DNA of 29,890 nucleotides from NCBI GenBank assembly GCA_030267965.1, contig BRYA01000695.1, positions 3,686-33,575 of the forward strand, in the 5' to 3' direction. Below the pieces are notes generated by a model. It saw nothing but the letters and a program-made list of their open reading frames with translations, was not told the origin of the DNA and searched no databases. The stretch is from Triparma columacea. Lineage: Eukaryota; Sar; Bolidophyceae; Parmales; Triparmaceae. Of the stretch, positions 17,601 to 27,800 are shown in pieces (position 1 is the stretch's first letter; every line of letters starts with the position of its first letter). A program made the translations under genes and the position numbers.

Positions 17601-20600
17601 AAAGTGGCTCGCTGGAATACGGAGAATTCAAAAAATATTGCAAGAAGCTGGACCTTAACCTTAGCGGGCATGATCTGGAGGACCTCATATCATTGTTGGA
17701 CACCGACAAAAGCGACTCTGTCAGCTTCACCGAGTTCGCCAACTATGTTCTAGGCTACGTCCTTGAGGACTCCAACTCTCTTCAAGAGGTCAAGGATACC
17801 ATACACAAAAAGATGGACAGCAAAGATAAGACCAGCGAAGACATTGAGAAGGCTTTGCTTTACTACGACAAGAAGGTCAGCGGTTATGTGAAAAAATCCG
17901 ACTTCGAAAATAGCCTGGAGAAGGTCAAACTGAGACTGAGCAGCAGGTGAGAGCGGGCGAGGACGAAAACCTCGAACAGACTTATACTAACAGATCACTC
18001 CTTCCCCCTAGTGACGTGAGGACCCTCACTAAGAAGCTCGATACCGAAGGTGACGGCATGATTAACTACGAAGTATTTCTCGTATGGGTATCTTCCGGGA
18101 GGGACGCCGACTTGGTCGAGAAGAAGGTTAAGTGCTTCTTTTCCATGATGAAGGAGAGGGGATACCCTCCTAGCGACATTTTCAAGAAGATGGATCCCAA
18201 AAAGAAGGGCAATGCAAAGAGGAAGGACTTTGCGGACGTTTTGGACTCATTCGGCTTCCCTCTAACCCCCCACGAGGTCAAGGTGTTCATGGATCGCTAC
18301 GACGAGGACGGGAACGGGAAAATCGATCTCGACGAGATCAAGACTATGTTAAATAAGAAAGACGAGAACAAACCCAAAAGAGGCCGGGATCGGGATAGGA
18401 GTAGAAGTGGGAGCAGGAGTAGCAGCAGGAGTGGGAGTAGGGACAGCAGGAGTGGAAGCAGGGGTAGGAGCAAGAACAGAAGTAGGAGTAAATCCGGCTC
18501 TCGCTCTCCCTCTCCATCTGACGAATTGAGTCTCCTCAACGCTGAGATCCAGGATAAGGTGAGACATGACGAAACTGGCATTTTATTGTTACTTCGAAGC
18601 TTACCCCATCCATTTCGCTCTTCGAAGCTCCGCAAATTTGCCACTAGGAGCAAGAGCGATGGAGGCCTGAAGAGCCTGTTCCAGGGCGGGGCCAACGATA
18701 AGGGAACTCTTAAAAAGAGCGCTCTCAAGAAGATCCTTAAGCAGCAACACCTTGCCCTCAGCGGCTCCGAAATAGATGAGCTCATAATGTGCGTTGACCT
18801 CGACGGGGACGGCGAGATCAGCTACGAGGAGTTCGTCGATTTCGTATACGCGTCTTCTTCCTCCTACTCTAGCCTGCTTTCCATCCGCAAGTCCATCATC
18901 TCCGACTGCTCCCCCACCTCCAAGTCTCTCTCCAAGGTATTCTCGAAGCACGACAAAAAATCTTCTGGTTTCATTAAGCACTCCGACTTCAAGTCAGCTC
19001 TTAAGGACCTCAAGGCGAAGCTTAAGAGCTCCGAGCTTTCCAACCTCATTGAAAAGTTCGACCCCGAAGATGACAAAGTCATCAATTACGAGCAGTTTTC
19101 TTCGTGGCTCCTCTCCGGATCAGACACCCAAAAAGTCTTCAAGAAGCTAGCGCATTTCCTTAAGATTATGGAAGACAAGGGGTACAGCTCTAGCAAGATA
19201 TTCAAGAAGAAGCTCGACAAGAATGGGAGTGGAAGCGTCAGCAAGAAGGAGCTCAAGAAGGGCATGAGCAAGCTTGGCATGCTCCTGTCGGATGCTGAGG
19301 TGGATGCGGTCATTGAGCGCCTCGACAGCAAGGGAAAGAATAAAATCAAACTTGAAGACTTCAAAAAGCTGGAGGAGTTTGAGGAAGAGAGGGGCAAGAA
19401 GAACAAAAAGGGCAAGAAAGGCAAAGGCGAGAGCGATGAGGAAGACAGCGATAGCAACGACGACAGCGACAACAGCGAAAATGATAGTGACGACGACGGG
19501 CGCAAGAAAAAGACCCCCAAGAAGTCACCCAAGAAATCAGCCAAGGGCTCCGCCAAGAAAAAGGGCAAGGCAAAGGATTCCGACGATTCGGAAGACGAGG
19601 ACGACGAGGATAACGAGGACGAGGACGACTCTGATAAGGAAACTGTTAACGTCAATGTGATTGCGTCTGACCTTAGGGAGAAACTCAAGGAGTTGGCCGA
19701 CTCCGTCTCGAGCAAGACCGACAAGGGCCTCAGTGAAATTTTTAAGGTTCTCGACAAGTCCAATACTGGCTTCTTGTCAGCTGCCGAATTCAAGAAGGGC
19801 GTCAAGGAGCTCAAATTGAAGGTTTCAGCACAAGAGATGAAGACACTGATCTCCTGCCTTGACATCTACGGAGACGGAAAGATCCACTTCGAGGAATTTC
19901 TCAACTTCGTTCACGCTGACGTGGTCAGCGACGAGTTGGGGACAATTAAGAGCGAGATCCAGTCTCAGTTGGACGACGACATTAGCCTCTCTGACATGTT
20001 TGATTTCTTTGTCAAGCACGACAAGAAGAAGACGGGCTGGGTGGCTGTGAAAGTGTTCGAGACCGTTTTGGAGGAGAAACTCAAGGTAATCTTGGACGAA
20101 GACAGCATGGAGCAGGTTGTCGAGGCATTTGGGGACGGGGATGGCGACGAGGAGGATGAGAACGCTTTCTACGAGAGATTCCTCTGCTGGGTCCAGAGCG
20201 GGAGGGACGATGCCTTGGTTAAGATTAAGGTCCATCAGTTCTTCTCCCTCATTAAGAAGAAATCCGGAAAGAGCAAGAAGGAGATTTTCAAGATGTGCGA
20301 CAAGAACAAGAACGGCAAGCTCAGCGCGAAGGAGTTCACCTCGGTTGTGAACAAGAAGCTCGGCTTCATGATCAGCGAGGGGGAGATAGCGTCTCTTTTC
20401 GTCTCATTCGACAAGAACGATGACGGTGTTCTAGACCTGAAGGAATTTTGCAAGCTTTACGATGGCAGTGCCGGCAATAAGCTGAAGAAGATGAAGCTCG
20501 AGGAGGACAAGAAGAAGAAGAAGGCCAAGAAGGGAAAGGGGGACAAGAAGAAGGGAAAGAAACAGGAGGCAGAGGAAGGCGAGGATGACGAGGACTTGGG

Positions 20601-23091
20601 AGAGGAGACTCAGGAGCTATTGGACCTCCTTTTCGGCTTGGCAGAAGCGAGTGACGGCGAAGGGGGCCTCAGGGCCATCTTTATCGAGATTGACAGCAAG
20701 AACGACGGGTTCCTGGCAGGGGACATCTTTGAGACGACCTTATCCGAGCTCAAGTTCCCTCTCAGCGATAAGCAGATGAAGATCATTGTCAATAACTTTG
20801 GTGCCGTGCCGTCCAAGGACGGGAAGCAAACCGATGAGCCCAAGATAGATTACAGTGCGCTCTGCAACTTCCTCGAGTACCAGGAGGAGGAGGGCGATTT
20901 GATTGAGATCATCGACTCAATTTGCAACCAGCTCGACAAGAGAGTAGCGCCTAGGAAGAGGTTGGGGTCCGGTATAATGGGCAGAAAGATGAGCATGGAG
21001 GAGCAGAAGCCGCTGGACTTTATGGAGATCTTCGCTGACGACGACGTGGAGGGCGAGGGCTTGGTGAGCAAGAAGGTCTTCACCAACGCCCTCACCTTGA
21101 AAGCCAACCTTGTCGTGAACAAAACCGAGATGAAGACTTTGCTCAAGAGGTTTATTGCCCCTGAAGACGAAAGTGATGAAGGCGATGTTAAGATCGACTA
21201 TGCCAACTTCGTCACTTGCATCGAGGTCAACGACTACATAAAGTCAATTGATTTCATGAAGAGGTTCAGCGCAAACGTGGGGGCGACAGCCCAAACATTC
21301 AACAAAGTGTTCAAGGAGCATTCCACTTCTGACGTCTCTGGCACCATTGGGAGGGGCGACTTCAAGGCTGCTGTGATGAGTTTGGGGATCATTCTAAGTG
21401 ACGGTCAGTCGGGATGCTTGTTCAGGAAGCTAGCAGTGAACGGAAACGACGAATTCGTCAAGTACAGCGACATTGTAAAGCAGATTACCAAAAGGAACTT
21501 TGCTCTGAATTTGACTGCCGCCAAGGCTATGGGGAAGAAGATGATCGAGGAAGGGAAGAAGAAGGCGAAGAAGGCTAAGAAGGGAGACAGGGAAGATGAG
21601 GAGGACGAGGAGTTCTCGGAGGACGAGGAGGACGAAGAAGAGGAGGAGGGAGGGAAGGGCAAGAAGGGCAAGGCCGTCGTCAAGTCGCCAAGCAAGAAGG
21701 AAAGGATGAGGTCGAGCTCACCGAGCAAGGGGTCCAGGTCGGCCAACCATGTAGAGACGATTGCCACTGCCCGGGCTGCCGACGACATGAAGGATACCTT
21801 GAACAAGGCCATGAAGTTGGCCTTCCAGTTTTTTGACGAGGACAACTCCGGAACCATCGATGGAAAGGAGCTGGGCCACATCCTCAGAGCACTAGGACAC
21901 GACCCCACCAAGACTGAGATCAGCAATATTCTCCAGTCCAGCGGAGGGGGTGACAACGAGCTCCAGTACAAGGACTTCATGAGGTTCACCTCTCCTTACC
22001 TCGTGGAGAAAATGAAGGAGGTGAGCAGCCTCAAGGAGGCCGAACTGGAGAAGCTCTTTTATGCCTTCGATGCAGACGGGAGCGGGGAGATCAGTGCTGC
22101 CGAGTTCCACCACATGACCGTCAACAAGATGGGCATCCTGGACAAAGGGGAGGCCAACGCTTTGATTAAGGTGCTCGACACCAATAGGAACGGCAACATC
22201 AGCTTCGAGGAGTTCAGCGAGATCAGCTCCCTGCTCGGTAGCTTCTACGACCAGGATCAGTTCGAGACCTTCGGGATAAGTACGAAGGCCCATGGTGCTC
22301 TCAGGAAGCTCCACATGGGGGTTGTCCCTGACCCTTACGCGCTCCTCCAGGCTTTCGTGGGTGTGCCGAGCTGCTACAGGGCTAGCGTTTTGGCGCCCTT
22401 GGACACCGTTGACCACCACACGCTCAAGAGTACTCTGACTCCGCAGTACGACAACGTATCGGGAATTGGCATCAAGGACATGGACATCAAGGTCATCAGC
22501 AAGATCAGCAACTCCAAGGACAACGAGGGTAGGCAGCAGTTCAAGAGGGACAACAGGGTGGTTCTCAAGCCACAGGGAACCTTGGACGATATGGAGAAGG
22601 GTAAGGGCTGGAATCAGTTCGTCATCGAGCTCAAGGGAGCCTCAGGTGTTCCCGTGCCCCACGATGCTAGGGCAGAGGACGTCATTCAGAGAAGCGTTAG
22701 ATGCATTCTATTCCACGAGAGCCCCCAAAACAGCAGAGAGGAGCACTTTGTGGCCAACGGCTACAGGAGCCCTGCATTCCAGCACACTTCCATGGAGGAT
22801 TGCTGGACCTTCCCCAGCGTCAAGCACGTCGACGGAGACAACAAGTTCATCGTTAGGACGAACATGGACGCCAGGGGGAGGGACGAGAGTCTTTCCTTGC
22901 TTGTGGAGCTCACGGTCACCTTGAGGAGCCTGAAAGAGAGTATGATGGGTGGCAAGAGGAAGAAGAAGAGGATCGAGAGATATGCGAGTGACGACGAGGA
23001 GGAGGATAGCGACGAAGACGACAGTGATAGCGATGGTGGCAGTAGCAGTAGCGACAGTGAGAGCAGTAGCGACAGTGAAAGTGACAGCAGT

Positions 23092-23126
<35 letters not shown>

Positions 23127-24090
23127 GAAGAAGAAGAAGAAGAAGTCCAAGAAGAAGAAGAAGAAGTCCAAGCAGAAGAAGAAGAAGAAGAAGTCTAAGA
23201 AGAGTAACAGTTCCAAGAAGAAGAAGGGAAAGAAGAAGAAGAGGACCACAATCGACGACGAAGACGACGGTGTGGACTTTGAGGAGAGGGAGATGAGCTG
23301 CGGATGGTGCTTGATCGATCTGTCAGAAATGAAGGGTATAACCTCTTCTACCGTCGTCAAGCAGCAGCTCAAGGGAGGGTCACCCTTCAGCGGGGTGAAG
23401 ATCAAGAGCGAGGAGGTATCCGCGAGGAGGAGGGGGTGGAGGAGCATGGTCCAGAAGATCATGGGGAGCGGCAACATTGTGTCCGAGATCACCTTTGGCG
23501 TGACGCCCTTCTCGCGCCTCTCAGCTACCAAGCAGGGGCACATCAGCATGCTGCCTAGCAACATCTTGTGCGCCATGAGCTGGGTCCCACTGATTAGAAG
23601 CTACAGGGAGTATGTCGCCGTCTCTCTGCACGCGAGTGCCGATGGTCCGACGAGGAGCCACGCGCCGAACCAGAACGGGGCTTTCTGCAACGAGATCATT
23701 GCAATGTTCCCAAAGATTGTTAGCGATCCAGCCATGATAACAGCGCTGACAGCCCAGTGGTACCAGCAGAAGCTGACTATGAAGAAGTCCAAGAGCATGG
23801 GCATCAGCCAGTGGAAGAACCCAGACGCCATCGCAGATGCCTTCACCAATGTCGTTTACAGGCTCTGGCTGGCAAGCTGCGCAACCGCGGCCAAGATACC
23901 CACCGGGAGGACAACAGAGACCTACGATCAAGTCATGGAAAGGTCCGAGGTCATCAAGGCCATCTACCACAAGTCCACCACCGACAACTTGAACACAATG
24001 GGTACAGCGGCCGCGGAGGGGAGCAGCCCGGAAGAGGGCCTGTTCGCGCCCTTTAACACCAGGGAGGTGACGTTCCAGTTCAAGACATAG
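14671..24090 (+). CDS. Giant Tudor-like / RS / multi-EF-hand protein with nephrocystin-1-like C-terminus
   Basis: Exons inferred: 14671-14756, 14924-15148, 15262-15612, 15688-16055 (runs into N), 16252-16550, 16635-17229, 17318-17946, 18012-18558 and 18628-24090. The introns are 65-167 bp with GTRAG donors, and frames join across every sequenced junction. About 2850 residues are encoded outside the gap. Order: Ser/Arg-rich N-terminus; at least eight Tudor-like modules of the form GDKIEARYxGxSKYYPGKI followed by DGTYDIDYDDGEKE (15100-17400); RS-rich linker; 28 EF-hand-like motifs in 17480-22230, about half with canonical DxDxDG..E loops; Lys/Glu/Asp/Ser-rich linkers; and a C-terminal region (about 22240-24090) with EMSCGWCLIDL, KGGSPF, MFPKIVSDPAMITALTAQW and FAPFNTREVTFQF. 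The last region follows the pattern I know from nephrocystin-1, a ciliary transition-zone protein. Calcium binding is well supported, the nephrocystin link moderately, and Tudor ligand choice not at all. Confidence 0.85.
15100..17393 (+). repeat. Tandem Tudor-like module array
   Basis: The array has at least eight, perhaps nine, coding repeats of about 50-60 codons in two subtypes: GDKIEARY...DGTYDIDYDDGEKERGVKKSYIK, and GDKCTAQFKGKGKFYPGKI...DGTVNVDFDDGDKDRYV. Two copies of the second subtype (about 16352-16545 and 16900-17085) are nearly identical in DNA. The copy at 15475-15573 likewise nearly matches 15956-16055, and 15541-15609 matches 16252-16320. Introns fall inside or between modules at several points. 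Confidence 0.85.
16056..16251. other. Assembly gap (196 N) inside the Tudor-like array
   Basis: There are 196 consecutive N. The sequence on both sides is the same repeat type (DGTYDIDYDD on the left, DGTYDIDYDDGEKE on the right), so the gap probably hides one or more collapsed repeat copies. With 196 bases the reading frame on the left (codon starting at 16055) does not match that on the right (codon starting at 16252). The gap length is therefore wrong or an intron lies inside. Confidence 0.95.
17480..21490 (+). repeat. Four six-EF-hand supermodules
   Basis: Six EF-hand-like motifs recur in the same order four times, at about 17480-18355, 18640-19380, 19660-20470 and 20610-21490, each some 250-295 residues. 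Landmarks repeat with them: a spacer of about 25 residues after hand 2, and after hand 4 a (F)xxWVxSGRD segment leading to FFSxMKxxG...IFKKxD. The linkers between modules are RS-rich, acidic/basic, Lys-rich and Lys/Glu-rich. The fourth module is the most degenerate, with few intact calcium ligands. A separate block of four more canonical hands, calmodulin/centrin-like in spacing, follows at about 21770-22230. Confidence 0.8.
18559..18627 (+). other. Probable 69-bp in-frame intron
   Basis: The stretch starts GATAAG|GTGAGACATG and ends in a pyrimidine-rich CGCTCTTCGAAG. It is 69 bases (23 codons) with no stop, so the frame is open with or without it. Removing it joins LNAEIQDK to LRKFATRS, which restores the spacing and pattern of the equivalent helix in the other supermodules (for example LREKLKELADSVSS). 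Retention would insert 23 unrelated residues. Confidence 0.65.
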
Positions 24091-24808
24091 ACATACAATA
24101 GAAATAGAATTTAGAAGGGGGGAGTGAGAGGGTGAGGAGGGGGTCTAAAAGGAGTTTGTTTACAAAAAACTTTCTAAGTTAGTTAGGGCTAGGGGCAGCG
24201 AAAAGCATCATAGAAAGTTATAGGGTTGTGGGAGAGACAGAGGGTTGTTGTTTTAGAGTAATGAAGGAGGAGAAAGGCAAATTTGTTTCGCTTCTCAAAG
24301 CTGCGCTGTGAGCGAGAGAGAACCGATAAACGCAGCACTGACCGAGTTGAAGACGTTGGAAAACGCACTCGAGCTACGTGTTGGGGGCGCTATACGGCTG
24401 TAAGTGAATATTTTTCTGCAGGAGGTACCGAAGGCTCGAAGTTGGGAGAACTTCTTGGGACACTTGGAGTAGTGGGGCGACAAAGGGGGTGGCGAGGAGG
24501 TAAGAGTGGCTGTCGGGGGGACGGAGGAGGGGGGTACGGGGTGTAGGAGGGCTCGTGAGGGTCACAAGAGGGGAAAGGGAACACATCGTTAGGCAACATT
24601 CTTGGCAGATCGGATTGGTCGGGATCGGCCCCCAAACAGACCCTCTGAAATGCCCATGACAATGACAAAAATCGATAATTTTTAAATTCGTCCGTACGAA
24701 AATTTAACGTCACAGCACCATTACTCACACCAATTAACACCGCCGCGCCGCAATATTTTCGCACGTCGACCATGTAACGCAGATTTTCAGCACCCCGTCG
24801 AGGTCATC
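24091..24808. other. Intergenic region, no supported gene
   Basis: This 718-bp spacer sits between two plus-strand genes. The first 100 bases are G-rich and A/G-rich and probably form the 3' UTR of the giant gene. Two overlapping open frames on opposite strands (24283-24546 plus, 24390-24773 minus) are low-complexity and unlike any family I know. The remaining part should carry the promoter of the membrane-protein gene. I see no clear core element. Confidence 0.5.
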
Positions 24809-27800
24809 ATGGAGGGTGAGGTTGAAGCAGATGTTGGCCTCGTGGGTGATGTTGCTACGATCAAGGATGGTCCGCAGCTTCCCTCTAGCTCTGAGCGCGC
24901 CCATTCCGGTGTGTGCGGCCCTACGAGAAGTTCGCCAGCTGTTTCTCAAATGGCTGAAAAGGGGAGGAACGACATTGAGGCTCAGGGTGAAGGGGCGATT
25001 GAGGTCTCAGAGGAGTCAGAGGAGAAATACGAGGCTGAGGAAGGGTCCGAGGAGGTGATGGCCCCCGTCGACCATGATCGCACGACTTCCGGTCAAGAAG
25101 GAAAGCAGTTGGGGGAAGACCTGATGATGGCAGTTAAGGAAAGGGAGGATGGGAGGACAAAGGAAGAGGCCGTGGGAGAGTTTGTTGCAACGAACGATCT
25201 TCTGAAAGGTGCCGTTGAGAAGTACGCATTTGTTGAGGCGATGCTGGCTGCCATCATTGAGAACAAGCTGCACAGGATGAGGAAGGTGGAGGGGGAAGCC
25301 AAGGACCTGGAGAAGAAGGATGGGAAGGAGATCGGCGAAAGCCTAGCGTCGACATTGGCAACGACTACGCAGGTGCAATCCGCTATCGATGAGTGGATGC
25401 ACCAGTTCCCTGCTCTGAAGGAGCTCGACGAAGAGTACGGCTGGTTCCGACCTCTGCTTGAGACGATTGGCTTCAAGCTGATGGAGGAAGTCCCTTGGGG
25501 TGTCAAGATGAGGGTGACAGTAGGAGCTTTCACAAGCATGACTGATTTGCTGACTGATGTGTATGTGACTTACACGTTTGGGAGTGATAGGAAATGGGGG
25601 TACTTCAAAGCTTCTTTGGCAAGTTTGGTAGTGTCAATTGGGGGCCAGATGCTTTTTGTTTGGTATCAAAACAGTAAGTTGGGGATGAAGAGGGTGGTGC
25701 GGGAATGGGTTCCAATCTTGCTTGGGTACAAGCCTGCAGTTGATGCCTACAGGGTAGCAACTGGAGCAAAGCAAGAGGCTGGGGTTGCAGTTGACCCAAT
25801 GTTTGAGATGACAATGATGAAATGTGTTGAGATGTTTTCTGAGGCAATCCCTGGAGTCATCATCCAACTTATGGCTATAGCAACAAGTGACAAAGATGTT
25901 GGAACTTCAGCATGGCTTTCAGTTGCAGTGTCAGCAATTACAACAGGCTTTGCCTCAGCAACAATAAGTTATGACTGGGACACAGACCCTGCTAGGAGAG
26001 AACAGACACCAGACTTCTATGGGTATATACCAGCAAAAGCAAGCAAGAGAACAGTTGTATTCGTGTCCATGCTGCTGTACACTGCAGGGATGCTTCTAAT
26101 AAGATGTACAACAATAGTTCTTCTTGGGTTGATGGGAGGTAGGTGGGTCTTTCTCTACATTGGAGCCGACCTTGGTTTGTACTTGTTGGTTAAGACTTTG
26201 AGGGGAGACTTCTGGTATTGGTTGCCATGGGTGGGTAGGATGGAGATTTTGAGTAGTATTTTAATGAGAGTGACATGCAAGATAATTGTAGACTTCACTT
26301 CAATGGCACACTTTAGACATCCTCAGGAAGTAGGCGGAGCCTATTGGTTGTTTGGACTTGTATTGACAATGGTAAGTCTACCAGTGTCAATATATATATA
26401 TCTATTTTCTCCTCATGTAGATGGCAACCCAATTGATATTGCATCATTTATAGTGAAGTATATCATACCAATAACTGCCATATGCCTTGGTGTTTTCTTT
26501 TTTAATATTGAGAGGAAGTACTTGCACACCTTCTGGAGTACACAAAGGGGAAAGGACAAGTCAATGGCATATTTCCTCGAAGGAGAAAGTGATGTAATAA
26601 AGTTTGAGGTCTTTAAAAGGTCAAAACATCACTGGGTCTCAATTGAAGGAGAAATTAAGAAATGGGTTGAGTTAAACTGGGCTAAATGGGAAGAGGAGCA
26701 GCCAGAGTGGTTTACTGATGTGAGGAAGGCTATGGTGCCAGTAGACTTCATTCCATCAGATGGAGATGCTAGAAGAAATGAGAGTGTAAGAAGAGCTAGT
26801 ATTGATGCTGAAGCTGAGAGTGGTCTAGCAGGTGCTTTGAGAGCAAGCATTAGGAGAGCAAGTGTTGGAGGTACTGTTGAGACCGGGCTTGTCATTCCCG
26901 AAAATGACAACACAAGTGTGCTTGACGGTGACATGAGCACACGAGAGGGGGAATCCAATGAAAAGGTTGGAACAAGAATTGGGGAGCAGTTGATGCAAAC
27001 AGTGAAGAAGAGGAAACGTGGGCATAACGGGGAAATTAAGGTAAAGGTCGTAAAGGATTTTATCACAAGCAACCAAGCACTGGGGGAGCTAATAGAGCAG
27101 AACAATTTTGTCGGAACCATGTTGTGCGCTGTGGTGAGGAACAAACTGAAAAGGGACGCTTCTAAGGAGGGCTTGAATGAGAATGAGGAGGAAGCCAAGG
27201 GGTGGAAGATCGGGAATGAGCTGACAAAGACCATGTCAGTAACAACGTCTGCTGAGGAAGCAATAAGAGTCTGGGCAGGGGAGCACTCTGAGGTACAAGA
27301 AGTCATGAGAGAGCATGGCTGGCTAAGACCAATGCTCGAGGCTGTTGTTAAGGAATTATTCCTCAAGACAAACTTTGGCTTGAAAGCACGGGTTATGGCA
27401 GGTGCAGTGCTGAGCATGACTGATTTGGTGACTGATGTGTATGTGACGTACATGTTTAGGAGAGGTAAGAAGTATGGGTACTTTAAGGCATCTTTGGCAA
27501 GTTTAGTAGCGTCAATTGGGCTTCAGATGCTTATTATTTGGTTTCAGAACAAGAAGTTGGGGATGAAGAGGGTGGTGTGGGAGTTGATTCCAATCTTGTT
27601 TGGGTACAAGCCTGCTGTTGATGCTTACAGGGTAGCAACTGGAGCAAAGCAGGAGGTTGGGGCTATAGTGGACCCAATTTCTGAGATGACATGGATGAAA
27701 GTGGTTGAGATGTTTTCTGAGGCAATCCCTGGAGTGATCATCCAACTTATGGCTATAGTAACCAGTAAAAAAGATAAAGGAACTTCAGCATGGCTTTCAG

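Noticed and set aside
22761..23576. Minus-strand 271-codon frame rich in Leu, Ser and Phe
   Set aside because: It is the reverse complement of the Lys/Asp/Ser-rich linker of the giant gene, which automatically reads as Phe/Leu/Ser.
24390..24773. Minus-strand 127-codon frame between the two large genes, overlapped by a plus-strand frame at 24283-24546
   Set aside because: Pro/Ser-rich composition and mutual overlap of both frames; no splice or domain support. Could be reconsidered if transcripts map here.
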